Origin: Gnetum montanum
Taxonomy: Eukaryota > Streptophyta > Gnetopsida > Gnetales > Gnetaceae
DNA length: 64,000 nt
Direction: 5' to 3'
NCBI GenBank assembly: GCA_015680685.1
Contig: MNCI01015796.1
Coordinates: 833,773 to 897,772, forward strand
Below, one piece after another: positions 23,960-36,089 of this stretch. Position 1 is the first letter of the stretch. Each line of letters starts with the position of its first letter. The notes beneath the pieces are model-generated. The model was not told where the DNA came from, did not search any database, and worked only from the letters and a program-made list of their open reading frames with translations. The position numbers were made by a program, and so were the translations under genes.

Positions 23960-25290
23960 CTTACTCAAGAGATGCCATAATATCTTGACTTTAGAAAGAA
24001 GCAACAATTCCTTCATCGGGCCAAATACTTCATGGAAATCAATAGACATTTTTACAAGGTGTGCACCAATGGCCTGATTCATTGGTATTTCCCTAATGAA
24101 GATAAATTTTGCATTCTCTAGGATGCTCATGAAGGGCCTTGTGGAGGCCACTATGCAGGGAAACACATGGCCATAAGAATTCTGATGGTAGGAAACTATT
24201 GGCCGATACTCTTCAGGGATTCCTAACAGTTTATCGAATCTTGTGAATGTTGTCAACATGATGGGGGGATGACCCCTCACTTGGAAGATCCTCAATAGTG
24301 AATTCAACAACTAGAACCTTTTAACATATGGGGCATTGACTTCATGAATCCCATCACATCCATGTCCAATGGAAAGGCATATATTATTGTATCAAATGAC
24401 TACTACATAAAGTGGGTAGAAGTAGTAGCCATTACTAATTATACATCATCCACTACTACTAGATTTATACAACAAAATATTGTAAATAGGTTTGGGGTTC
24501 CATCTTCACTAATTTCTAATAATGGAACTCATTTCATAGGTGCCACTTTTAGAAAGTTAATGCAATGCCTTAGGGTCAAACATAAATTAACAACACCCTA
24601 CCACCCCCAAGCCAACGATCAAGTAGAGGTAACCAATCGAGAGATCACAAAAATACTAACATGAACCATTAGCAAATATAGAAAGCTTGGAGTAAAAAAC
24701 TTAATGATGTCCTCTAGGCTTACCATTCAATATGGAAACTTCCTATTGGCTACTCTCCCTACGAGTTGGTGTACAAAAAACTTCCATGCTCTCAATCCAA
24801 TCTGTGAGCTCCATACACTCTCAACAACCTGTGACCTAGATCTTGACTTAATTCTAGCACAGAAAGAAAGATTAATCAACCTAAATCTGCTAGATGAAAA
24901 CTAATTGGTGGCCCTACCTTTGAATAAGGTGCACAAGGAATTCAACAAGCAATTTCATGACCTAAGAATATGAAAGGTAAAACTTCAACCAGGAAATAAG
25001 GTCCTCTACTAGAACCCCACACATGTACCCAAAAAGGAAAAATTTCAAACATTGTGGGAGGGATCTTAAATTATTGATCAAACCTTTCCCTCTATGTCCA
25101 TGTTAATCTACAAACCTACAAGCCCACATAAAAAGGAATTGGTCAACATCCAATGAGTAAAACCTTTCCTTGAACCAAGATCTGCTAGTGCAACTACCAC
25201 TACAACTGATGGATAATCACATTCCATTTTTTGGATCTCCTCCTTCCAACTCAATCATGGGGGAGATGTCCATCCATGTAACAATCCATA
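23960..25290 (+). pseudogene. Athila-like copy A, integrase
   Basis: The HHCC zinc region DAHEGPCGGHYAGKHMAIRIL (about 24,125-24,185; key residues His in DAH and GGH) and CECCQ (about 24,243) are followed by the core. The first catalytic Asp is in WGIDFM (about 24,335). The second position reads SNNGTHF (about 24,520) where SDNGTHF is expected, so the Asp is lost. The Glu lies in QVEVTNREI (about 24,625). The late block KVLYWNP-like VLY-stop-NP lies at about 25,000. Stops interrupt it. No env-like ORF follows. Confidence 0.85.
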
Positions 25291-26759
25291 TGGCTTCTCA
25301 ATTTTTCTACTTTTTATTTTTCACATTTTTTATTTTCACAATTTATTTATTTTACAAATTTTTGATTTTCAGATTTTTTTAATTTTACACCATCGTTAGT
25401 ACCTTTGAACCTTCTTGATTATTTTACACTTTATTATATATTTTACTTTGTTTTGTTTTGTTCAAGTTTGATATTTCCTCCTGTTTGTTAATAAAATTAC
25501 TTTATTTCCATAGGACACAATGGCGTTGTTGCTATTTACTAACGATGGTTTGTGCTTAATGTTGTAATTGTTGATGTTTGGTTTCTATTTTTGAATTTTG
25601 ATGTCTGATGATTATGACATGGTTTATTTTTCATGGAACAAGCAGTGACTCCACATCATCCACCCATCCAATAAACTCTATGGATTTTCCTATTCTAGGA
25701 ATTTGAGATCCCTTCCATTAAAGAAACCTTTAATCAATCGGTGACCTTGGTGGTTCTAGAATTATGAAGGATTCAAGGATTTGTAAAGGGTATGACTTCA
25801 AGGGGACTCAATACTCTTCATACTCTTCTACTTTCTTGAGTTCTTTGAGTGTTTTTCATGAATTTCTTACTATTCCATTCCAACCACTAATAGGAAGTCA
25901 AATAAAGTCTTTGCATGGTGTGGTTTCCATCCAAAAGCCCAAAAAAAAAGCACATGATGAGAATTCAAAGCACATACCTTAGACAAATAAATGGGCTACA
26001 AGCACTGGTTATGGGACTAGAAAGACATGCACCCATGCTTGAAGGTCCCCTCTAACTAAGGCCCTCCACTTCCTACTTCTCTTTATGGAATGGTGCTTGT
26101 TTTGTGGAAGCACTCTAGTGTCTCATGTGGATGAACCAATCTTAGAGTGGCAATGTGAAGTCACTGAAAGTGGCTGATTTTGTTCTGGACTAAGGATAGA
26201 TCTTCTCAAGTCATTTTAAACACCAATTCCATAAGGGACTTCTTATGACCTCAATTCAAAATTCTATTCCACCTTCTCCATCATTTGTCCATGCTACCAT
26301 AACTCACCTCACTACTAAGTTCTATGTTATACTCTGTGTTTTGGTTGGATGTGTTAGAATTCTTGGATATATTCTACTTGGTTGGTCCTTAACTTTTCAT
26401 GATCATTAATCAACTATGGGGTCCACAAATTCCTTAATTGAGGTTCTGCAATGGCAAAAAGGGCAAGAGCCTGCTATGTGGAGGACCAACTTGCATAGCT
26501 CTTGGTTTGGTTAGTTAAGGTTCCTTACCTTTGACATTACTATAATCCTATCTTTCACATATTCTATTATGTATTCCACTTAATGCTCCTTAACCTTTTA
26601 TTTCATTCATCCCATAAATCATTTTTCTCCATTTTTCCAAATTTATGAGCTCCAACACCCTCTTCTCATATTTTCATACTATTCTTGGCCTTTTGAGCTT
26701 TAATTTGCCCCAATTTCGTTCAAAAAATCTTTGTATTTTACAGATTTGACCAAAGTCAA
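25291..26759 (+). other. 3' noncoding region of copy A
   Basis: This stretch matches the region after integrase in copy B in patches, for example the T-rich run at 25,300-25,390, the passage AGAAAGACATGCACCCATGC (26,018) against AGAAAGACATGTTATCCATG (62,809), and GGGCAAGAGCCTGC (26,461) against GGCATGAGCCTAC (63,238). No env-like or other ORF is supported. Confidence 0.6.
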
Positions 26760-27040
26760 TGATCATCTACAGTGGTCAATAGCTGCGTTGATGAGGCCTC
26801 ATCAACATATTGCAAAAATCTTATATATACTGTCACACACTTAGAAATTTTTTTTCATTTGCCTCATAACACACAAGGATTTTTTGCCATTTTTCGGAGC
26901 CTAAAACCTTCCAAAGCCCTTAACTTCCCAACTATATGTCCAAATCACTTTGTTCTTTGATCTTGTAGCTACCAGAGGTAAGCTCTTTATCATGGAGGCC
27001 ACAAACCTTAAGGTTTTCGATGAAATTTTTGAAAATTTTT
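26760..27040 (+). promoter_or_regulatory. LTR-type promoter with a perfect 20-bp palindrome
   Basis: GTTGATGAGGCCTCATCAAC at 26,787-26,806 is a perfect palindrome. It lies 15 bp before TATATATA (26,822-26,829). The start at 26,760 (TGATCATC) and the palindrome region resemble the start of the LTR at 30,396 (GATGAGGCCTCATCAACAT against ATTGAGGCTTCATTGACAT). It is probably the 5' part of an LTR shared by copy A and the element to the right. The LTR end was not located. Confidence 0.5.
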
Positions 27041-27379
27041 TCTAACTCCCCCAAAGGGTTAATAACCTTAACAATACACAAACATCAATTTTTTCAAAAG
27101 TTAACCTTTTCAAAAACCTCTAAGATGATTTATTAATAATAACACATAAATAAAATAATGATTAAAGTAATTAAATCAACCCTAATCACAACTTAGCCAA
27201 GTGTAACTATCCTAAAGAGATAAGGGTATCCTAATTGCTTCATGTTACACAATGACTGCTAATCCATGGTCTTATTGTGATTACAAATAACACCAAGACC
27301 TAAGCACCCACATGAAGGAGAACCTTCTCAACCAAGAGAGAAATGACCCAAAGCTAGAAGGAACCAACAAGAACAAGCC

Positions 27380-30130
27380 TAAGAACTACTAGATGCAACC
27401 CATGCAATGGGACCTCTTCGTGAGGAGCTCGAAGTGGAATCTATTCAATAAATTCCAAAAGAAGAAGTGCCCATAGAACAATCACAGCAAGACGACATGC
27501 TAGGACCTGTGTCAAGGCTTGAAGTCACTTTGACTCAAGCATTCCTTGACATCATCAGGTCTTGAGAGATTCAATGATCAGTTTTTCAAGAAATAAACTT
27601 CAAGCCATTTCTAAAGAAAGCTCTAGTAGATGTCAAAACACAACTGCAAACTTCTCCCATGTGGCCAACCATCACATCCAATGGGAAATGGTACATGGGA
27701 GAGACATATCTCTTCTAGAACAACAGAAGGCCAAGGTCCACAATAAAGATCAAGGATATTCAGGTGTCCTACTTTGCCAAAGCTATCACATAGGCACTAG
27801 GATTTCCTAATGTTGGGACATAGTTGACAAAGCTATCAACAAAAGGTGATCCTGAGGCCAAAAAGGAGTGGACTCAGTAATACTATGGGGTCAACTATAA
27901 GGAGCACGGTGCACTCACACTGGAGAAGCACATCTATTTTAAAATTTTGACCTATCACCTCAATCCAACGGTGAGGCCTAGCAAGGTGACCAACTTCTCC
28001 ACCCAAGCATGCACCACTCTAAGCAGGATATTTCCCATAAACCTTCCACAACTCATCTACTTGGAGATTGAAAAATTTTTTAAAGAAAAAAAACATGTAA
28101 GAAAAACCCTACCCTTTCCATGCCTCATTTGGAAACTTTGCAAAAGGGCAGGAATCATCTGCTATGCCAACAACATGATCAAGCATGCTCCTTTGGCCTC
28201 ATGGTCCAAATTATGAAGGAAAAGGCACCAACTACAACTCAAGAGGAGTAGCTACCACGACTACCACCTACTCAAGAAATGACACTAGAGGTCCATGTAG
28301 CCATTAAGTGCTTGTGCAAAATCTGAGAGTAGCTCTTGCATGAGCAAAAGCAATGTGCAAGGATGAGTAGTGTAGATTTATCTATGTACCGACTAGCAAT
28401 GAGTCATCTTAATGAGATGGCTCGAAAAATTAGCTAGATGGAGAGAGGTGGACTGATATTCTTAGCCTAATGAACACAGTTTCCCACAAGGTCTGATCCC
28501 AATGCCTAAGAGGTGACAATGTCATTATCATAACACCATTTATTTCCAAAAATCTATGGGAATGCTGCCACCTTCTCAGTGAATTTGGAGAAAGGTGAAG
28601 CGGCAACTATCCTAGTGATGAAACACCAAGGACAAGAGATGGTGGCTGAAGTAGTTGCTAACTGTGTCACCAAAGCACTCAATGCACTTGTAGTGTCTGT
28701 ACTAGATGTATCTACACTTCAAGACATGCAGACGTTCCTACACATGGTTAGCATGAAACTGAATGTAACCTAGCATGAAGAATTACTAGATTGACTAGTG
28801 GGGATCGGGCAATTGATTCCAAATATCTTCAATTTTTCAAAAAATATCATGATAGCCTAGTAGGAGCTACTAGATGCAAGGGGAAAATGCATCATTTGGG
28901 TGGGGGGGGGGGGGGGCAACTTGAAATGGCTCAAGCACAAAATCAACAGTTGGCCATGGAGGTTGCCAAATTATGTGCCAACCTTACTAATCCTACAATC
29001 CTTAGCTCAACAATAACTAGGGATGAAGCTTTCCAATAGCTTCAAGAATGATTCAGGAAGGCTAAGGAGGAGGTAGTAATGGCCATCTTTAACCAGTCCA
29101 TAGTAGAGGCAAAGACCTATTCTATTCAAAAAGACCTGGCTTAGATGCACTAGGAGAATGAAGCTCTAACCACACAAAACCATCACCTATGTAATGTTGA
29201 TGCCCAAAAGGAACAAATACAAGAATTAATTCATCAAGAGTAGGAGCAACTACCCAGGGTGAATATGAAATTAAGGAAATTGACCATAGCGAATTGAAAT
29301 TTGTCAATGGAAGAAGTTTGTGCCTTGTGCCAAAAGTCTGCTATTGAGATTGCTACCTAGAAGAATGAAGCTTCGAAGTTTGAAAAAGTTAATAATCACT
29401 ATAGAGACCAAGTTGGAATGTAGAAGGAAGTAAATGAGAAGCACATCCAAATGGCAAAGGCAAAAATAAATGAAGCTCTCTAGCAACTTCAACAAGGAAA
29501 AGAGATTTGGTAGCCCATCATTGATGGGATTAATACCTACAAAAAAGTAGATATTTGACTAAAGGAGTTGCAGATAGAAGAGATGACAAAATAAATGAAG
29601 TTGGCCAATCTCCACTATACGAACTAGCAATGTTGACTAACAAAAAATCATGGTTAGAGTTAGAGAAAAAAGTGGCTAGTTTATATTTGCTATACAAGGT
29701 AGAGTTCAAGCACCACATAGACACCAAGCAGAAGCTTAAGACTACAAACACTAAACTTGAAGTTCTCATAGCACAATTCACAAATCAATGATCAATTGCT
29801 AAGAACCTAGCTAAAAGGTTGAATGATTATCATGAGCTATAGGATGCAGTTAGAGTGTTCAACATTGAACACAAATAATTCACTTCTTGGTTAATCAATA
29901 TGAAGGAGCCCTTTCCAGCAATCCCATGTCCTTAGGATGTGCTCATTCTGACCCACATTGGTGAAGCCACATGGACAATGCATGATCCTAGAAGTAAGGA
30001 GGAGAAAATGAAAGCACTTTTGGGTGATTTTTGCCTTCCACCAGAAGTTGTAGAAATAGCAGGACAACCATAGCCACCTCAACTACCGCACGTGCATGAA
30101 GCTGGTGAAGGTCCCTTAGAACCTCAGGAG
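27380..30130 (+). pseudogene. Non-autonomous element protein: plant transposon-protein-like domain plus coiled coil
   Basis: A long coding region, now broken by stops and frameshifts, lies where gag-pol would be, but contains no RT or integrase. The N-terminal half (about 27,760-28,215) has YFAKAIT..LGFPNVG, EKHIYFKILTYHLNPTVRPS and LPFPCLIWKLCKRAGI. These resemble the putative plant transposon protein domain (PF20167 as I recall it), with its late FP.LI..LC..AG signature. The C-terminal half (about 28,920-29,790) is rich in Glu, Lys, Gln and Leu with heptad-like spacing (ELEKKVASLYLLYKVEF), suggesting a coiled coil. It ends Pro-rich near 30,100. It is followed by a polypurine tract and an LTR. 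A structural or particle role is inference. Confidence 0.5.
28902..28916 (+). repeat. G homopolymer of 15
   Basis: Fifteen consecutive Gs inside the coding region of the non-autonomous element. The run is prone to length errors and explains a local frameshift. It could form a G-quadruplex. Confidence 0.9.
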
Positions 30131-30379
30131 GCACCACTACCTAGGACTATCTAATCTTCTTCACCAAACTTCACGTAATCAAGGAACATGCATTTCAATT
30201 TTGAAGAGTCATGTCATGGTGTTCAATTTTGTGTCATGAACACCACCATTTCTGCAATGTGTTGATCTGTACACTCAAGCACTCTATTTTTGGTAAGTTA
30301 ACCTATTTTGTTTGTTAAAAGCCAGTCAATTATTCCATACCTTCCCAATTTTGTAAAACAACTCAAGGACGAGTTTTCA

Positions 30380-30395
30380 TTTAGTTGTGGGGGTA
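30380..30395 (+). other. Polypurine tract before the LTR at 30,396
   Basis: TTTAGTTGTGGGGGTA directly abuts TGATGAG. The short G-rich tract is at the expected place for plus-strand priming. Confidence 0.55.
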
Positions 30396-31293
30396 TGATG
30401 AGTTGTAGTTTTATCAAGTGCATCATTGAGGCTTCATTGACATGGTCTTGTCGACGCATCATATCATGCATTAATGAGGTCACATTAACACAATGTCCAT
30501 ATTTTGCCTATAAATACATGCCTACCAATGCATTTATGGCATCAACATTTTAGTAGTAGCGAAGCTCTTGTATTTTGTTCATTTGAGAGTTAGAATATTT
30601 TTCCCAAGTGCTCACAACAGGAGTCATTGAGTGTATGAATCTTTATTCGAGCATTGTTGCACTTGAGCACAACAGTATCTACAACAATAAAGACGAGATT
30701 TCTGATAAACCTTACAGCAGCATTCTAGATTGATTAAATATTTTATTTATGCATTTAATGTTTTCAATTATTTATTAATTTTTTTCTAGTAATTAAGCTA
30801 ATGAAGTAGTTAAATAAGATAAGCCAAATAGATTAAACACATAAGTACAACCACTTCAAGTGTAACATGTATTCGCTTGGTAATCCTAGCAATGTTATCG
30901 CTTGGTACACCTAGTAGCATTGCACTTGATAACCCAATAGTGGATATGTGGATTTAGGACATGTGTAGAAAGTGGGACCAAATGCTTATGTTAGGACTAA
31001 ATAGACACAAGTTAATTAGTTAATTTAAATTAGTTAATCAAATTTCTATTTTCTCCGTTTGAACACCAAACCATAAAATAGAAAATGATAAAAATTAGAT
31101 GCCTCAATTATACTTAACCATATGAGTGTATTTCACAAGTGTAATTGGGAAGACAATGATTGACCTTAAGGCAAGATTCACTTCCTAGAAAACTAGTGCA
31201 CCAAAAACTACAAAGTCCACGAAATTTGACCGGATCACACATGAATGCTCATGATTCATATGGTTGGGCATAGAGGTACCTCACCACTCATCA
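30396..31293 (+). repeat. LTR of the TGATGAG family (full length, 898 bp)
   Basis: Starts TGATGAG and ends CTCATCA, a perfect 7-bp terminal inverted match. A TATA box (CCTATAAATAC) is at 30,508-30,516, AATAAAG at about 30,686, and imperfect palindromes lie upstream of the TATA box (30,424-30,439 and 30,470-30,489). Homologous LTRs are at 32,215-33,056 and 55,100-55,851. The polypurine tract on the left and GCAAC, where other copies have TGGCAAC, on the right mean this LTR has internal sequence on both sides. Confidence 0.9.
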
Positions 31294-32214
31294 GCAACTA
31301 AGGTCCACATTCATGCTTCCTTACAACTATCTATAGATTTTTTGTCAAAAAGCATCCTTGATGAAATCTCAATAATGCATCAAGTAGAAATTAAAATTAA
31401 GAACTTACAAATCAAAAAGTTCATACACTACATGAAGCTTACTAACCTTCACTATGCTAATATCACCATGTTGATAGTTAATCATTTGAGAAATGAACTG
31501 GAGAAATAAGTAGCAACAAATTTTACATTTTTCAATCATAAGAATAAATTCTATTACAAGTAGATGACCTAACACATTTTTCAATCATAAGAACAAATTC
31601 TATTACAAGTAGAGAAAATTACAAGTAGAAACTATAGAGCTAAATATCATCTACGCCTAATACACTAGGCAACATGATGTTGTAGATGACCTAACAAGAA
31701 TATTGACAGAATAATAGGAGCTAAAGAAAAGAGTTAAATCATTTGTCATGTAGGGTAGAATATTCACTATTTAGTTTATTTAATTGAATAAGATATTTCC
31801 AAATCTACCATATCCATGGAAAATATCAAAAATTTTGAACCTAGTTCACCTTACTTAGTACATTGATAATCCACATATATGTGTGAAGAAGTACCAAGGC
31901 ATTCTCAATCATTCTCATATAGAGAAGCAAGTTGCTAACCAAGCATAAGAGCCACCATAATAGAAGGAAATATCATTGCCTAGAACAACATGAATATCGT
32001 TTGTTGAAAAAAATTTTGAAGACATGCCATTTTTTGTAAAGTTTTTGTATCTATCCAATATTTTATCATTTTTTCAATCACTCCAATAAACTTTGTATGG
32101 TGGCACCAAAGTCAAATCAAGTCTATCAATCATGTTACCTTCATACTTTTGTTACAAACTCTACCTCACTTGTTATTTAACTTGGAGATGACTTTTTAGT
32201 GAGTCATGAGGGTA
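31294..32214 (+). pseudogene. Internal remnant between two TGATGAG-family LTRs
   Basis: This 0.92-kb stretch between the LTRs at 30,396 and 32,215 is far too short for an element. The left part has an open frame (31,264-31,509) whose C-terminal half (EIKIKNLQIKKFIHYMKLT) is Lys/Ile-rich and helical in appearance. The right part ends in a degenerate purine tract (GAGTCATGAGGGTA) before the LTR. It is most simply a second internal region reduced by deletion. A near-duplicate of about 40 bp (CATTTTTCAATCATAAGAA at 31,527 and 31,576) lies inside. Confidence 0.5.
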
Positions 32215-33056
32215 TGATGAATAGTAAATTTTTCATGTGCAACATTGTACCTATGATATCCTATGATATTAAAGATTGATGTATATTGGATAGGTGAAGT
32301 CTATAAATAATATACACATACTAAATTAAATACACTATTCAATCACCATAGTAGCTAAACTCTTGCAATTTGTTTTCATAAAAGTAAGAATAGTCAACAA
32401 GTGCCTAAAGCATGATTTTAAGTTAACCAATAGAGTCTTATTTAAGTGAACTTATATCTAGAAATGATTCATGATTATACTAAGATTGAAATTAATTCAT
32501 CTTCATTTAAACACTTTGACTTAGCTTAATATTTTCCTACTTGCAATTTATTTTCATCATCACTTATGATCACGTGCTTAGGTTAATATTTCATTTCCAA
32601 AATGCATATTAAGTATGCAAAATGAGTGCAACCAACTATGAGTATAAACACACTACTATTTGGTAATCCTAGCAATGTTGTATCTTGGTACACCTTGTAG
32701 TGCACACTTAGTAACCCAATAATAATAACATGAGTTTAGGATGTTTAAAGCAAGTTGGGAATAAATGCTTACACTTGGGCTAAATTACACTTTATTTCTT
32801 GTACTTAGATTAATTAGATTAAACTTTAATATTTTAGTAATATTTTTATCATGGTCCAATAACATCAACCATATGCCTCAATTTTACTTAATTATATAAG
32901 TTAAGGATCATCATGAGTGTAATTAAAAAGAAAATTACCTACGATCATTTTCAACTATATAGATACTCCACTAGTCTAATCCATGGATTATAATTAGGTC
33001 ACTAGTGAATACTTGTGATTTATATGGTTATGCATAAGAACTACATCAACACTTAG
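32215..33056 (+). repeat. Degenerate LTR of the TGATGAG family
   Basis: Aligns by eye with 30,396-31,293 throughout: start TGATGAAT, TATA box CTATAAATAATA (about 32,301), GGTAATCCTAGCAATGTTGT (about 32,661) and the end region TATATGGTTATGCATAAGAA. It is more decayed and shorter than its neighbour. With the LTR at 30,396 it brackets a very short internal region. Confidence 0.8.
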
Positions 33057-34400
33057 CGCCTATGCATTACTCTCTAGCTTCTTGATATCTAGTTCAAAAT
33101 CTATCAAGCAGTAGTTGATCATAATGACTGACTTTCTCCTTATTTTACTCTTAGGTGAAGCATGTGTTACTAGAGATTGTAATGGTTCTCAACTTAAAGC
33201 TTAGATCTTAGATTTGGAATTTTAAATTAGAAACATGATTTTAATAAAATTATATTTGTCTAATATTTTCTATTATTTTATTACTCTATTGCCCTTTTGG
33301 TTGGTGTTGTGTGTATGTAAATTGTCTATCTTCATTGCAAGCGATGATATTTACTTTTCAACAGCTTTTACTATAGTAGGACTTGAACTCATAATGTGAA
33401 AATTAAAGTTTTATTATTGATTTATATTAAATATTAATGTTATGTATTTTCTAAATGCTTAGAAGCCTCATGTATTAAATCATGTTTTGGATAATGCATC
33501 CTATTAGTTATTTATTTTTATGCAATTTGATATGTCATTTTAGTGTATGAACACATCTTTCGAACTTTTTTGCATCCCTGCAAGTGGTTAATTTAAAGGT
33601 TCAAGAAGTTGGATGGATGTATTTGGTATGAATTACCAAAAAATAAAAAATAAAGGCATCCATAGTGCCTAGAAGATGTCTAACCAGAACAGAAGATGTG
33701 TTTGGCTCCATGTTTGGGATAAATATAATAAGTTGCTTGTTAAGCATAGATGAAGAGAGGAAAAAAATAGAGTTGGAATAAAGAGATTGTAAGAGAAGGT
33801 GCGTGTTTCTATGATCAAGTGTGTATGTGATCTTGGCCTAAGTCTTTTTATGTGAATCTAATCTCATATTTTTATGTGGAAATATCTATATTGATTAAAC
33901 CTTGCATTAAGGCTACTCATTATATGATTGTAGAGCCTTAGGCTCTAAAATAGTATTGAGTATGTGAGGATTGAATATGATCTAGTTTGTGATTCTAGTG
34001 TAATTGCAATCTTCTTAATTTAAGTAAAGATAGCTTGCTTTTCTAGCTTTCCTAACTATTGAATTATCTTGCATATTTTCTGTTTCTAGATTTAGCGTGT
34101 TTAAAGGGTTAAAGTAAATCAAAGTGATCCTACTCCATGAATTGATATTAGGAACATAGGGTTTGGTTTCATTGAAATTTTGCTATGTATATTTTTATCT
34201 ATTTTAGATAGTCCTTAAGAAGAAAACCATTCAAGCCCTAAATCAAGACATGGAGAGCATGAAATCTTTCTTTTAGCTGATGATTGATCAATTACATGAG
34301 ATATGCACTAAGGTATATCAAAATGTAGGTCCTAGCTATATTTAGCCATGTAATGATGATGCATAATCTTGTTCGAATGACGATGAATAAGTTTCTCAAC
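33057..34400 (+). other. AT-rich sequence, possibly leader or LTR of element D
   Basis: No coding motif. By position this should hold the 5' LTR and leader of element D, but I could not align it to the LTR at 38,837. The motif AAGATGTCT occurs at about 33,673 and 33,694. Confidence 0.35.
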
Positions 34401-35400
34401 TTGATGAAAGGAGATTCAATGAGGAGAAAGACACTTCTAGCTATGAAAGTGTGACAACCAAACAAACTCAAGTTCAAAGAAAAGTGAATCCATATCCTCA
34501 TGTCAAAACTCTAAGAGTTCTATCTACAATATCAACTTCTTCTCATGGCAAGCATGATGATAAAGTTGAAGCAATATTTGCCAAAGCATTCAAAAATGTT
34601 ACAAGACCTATGTATGTTGAGTTAACAATTTTCAATGATGTAGATGGCACCAATGCTTTTGCAATCTGTTTGAAGATGCTTGATAAGCATTTTGAGTTGA
34701 AATAGGTATAAAATAAATTACAAGTCCCAATTGTGAAATCCATATTAAAAGATATGGCATCAACTTGGTGGTAAAAAATCCTAAATTTATGATAGGTAAA
34801 ATGGCCAACCTATTAGGTATTGGTCCTTGATGAAATACAGATTAAAATGGAAATTTTAGCACTCTTGGAAAAGATAAGAGATAATCATTAACCTCAAATT
34901 AAATAGACAAGGAAACAAAGATGTTAAGGAAATTTTCATTAAATTTTGTGATCTATTTCATCAGGCTAAGGAAAATTTGAAGTACAAATAGACGTTAGCA
35001 TCTCTTGGAGGTCTCAAGATGGCTTAGCAACAAGAGTTGTCATTCTATAACTCTTAAATCCTTGATGAGACTTATGATTTGGCACTCAAGGCAAAGAAAA
35101 GACTCAATGGATTTGGGAACATGAGAAAAAAATATTTAAAGAGAAAGGATAAGGGATCCAAATCTAAAAAGGGATCCAAGTCTAAATCTGAAAATAAGGA
35201 GGAGAACCATGACAAAAAGCATGAAAAGGGTGTTGAGAAGGGAAAAACTAAGAAGAACCAAGACAAAGGAGACAAGGATCAAGGTAGTAACTTATCAAAG
35301 ATTTAGTGCTTCAAATGTAGAGAGTGGGGACCCAATCAATGGGAATGTTCACTTCATAAGGTAGCCAAAGATAAGGATGTACAAATAATGAAGACAAAGT
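34401..35400 (+). pseudogene. Chromovirus-like element D, gag
   Basis: Broken gag. The block near 34,745-34,775 (KDMASTWW) and AKENLKYK-type sequence (about 34,965) belong to the capsid region. A Lys-rich linker (35,140-35,290) precedes a zinc knuckle at about 35,308-35,350, CFKCREWGPNQWEC. This is C-X2-C-X4-P-X4-C, with the usual His replaced by Pro. The Lys-rich reading frame 35,079-35,306 is part of it. Protease and RT follow downstream. Confidence 0.65.
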
Positions 35401-35539
35401 AGATACCAAACCAAGCTCTTCATAAAGGTAATCCTAATGCTTCCAAAATTGTGGAAGTTTCTAAGTTAAATTCTTGTACATTTAAGGGAAATTTGAATAG
35501 ATAAGACTATCTAGCAAGGAAACTGTTATTTTGGATTGG

Positions 35540-35800
35540 GCTAGATCTTTACTTAGTGGTAACTAGATTAATGTTTTGATTGATGGGGAAGCCCATGAAA
35601 ATATTATTTCTTCAAAGGCAATAACTATATTGGGTTTAGTGAAAATTCCTCATCCTAAATCCTACAAGTTACATTTTTTTGAAGAGATTACTCTCAAGAG
35701 GTTAGAGAACAATGATCTTGAAATTAAATTTGGGAGTTTTCATGATGTTATGAAATGTGATGACTACAAATTAATTAAGCTAATGTAATTCTAGGAAGGA
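35540..35800 (+). pseudogene. Element D, retropepsin region
   Basis: INVLIDGEAHENIISSKAI then LGL and PHPKSYKL (frame 35,576-35,788 and just before it) match the chromovirus-type protease. The catalytic segment reads IDGEAHEN where IDSGSCEN or IDGGSCEN is usual: Asp kept, Gly/Ser positions altered. The flap end (LGRPW type) is weak at about 35,795. Confidence 0.7.
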
Positions 35801-36089
35801 CTTAGAATTTTGATAATAGTTCTCAATTCAATAAAGAAAGAAATGTGTGGAATCTAGTAAGGCCTGATGAAATCCATTAGTTAATTCCTATGAAAAATTA
35901 ATAAGTGAGGTAGAAAAGCTTACTTAAAACTAGTTTTGGTCTTGTCTTTGTATCAACTATTACTTCTAACCATAATGTTGTGCAGGTAGATCTTCCAACA
36001 AGTGTGCTAGCTTTGAAGGATCAATTTTCCAAGGTGTTCAAAGGTGAATTGGATGGATTATCACCAACAAGGAATGTCCAACACTAAAT

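Noticed and set aside
25291-26759. Env-like ORF after integrase of copy A (and 62,143-64,000 of copy B), as in some Athila elements
   Set aside because: No frame of suitable length or with signal/membrane segments is visible in either copy.
26787-26806. The perfect palindrome as a junction of two LTR ends (circle junction)
   Set aside because: Although TGATGAG and CTCATCA resemble the ends of the LTR at 30,396, the outer flanks do not continue as LTR terminal sequence in inverted order, and a TATA box follows as in other U3 regions.
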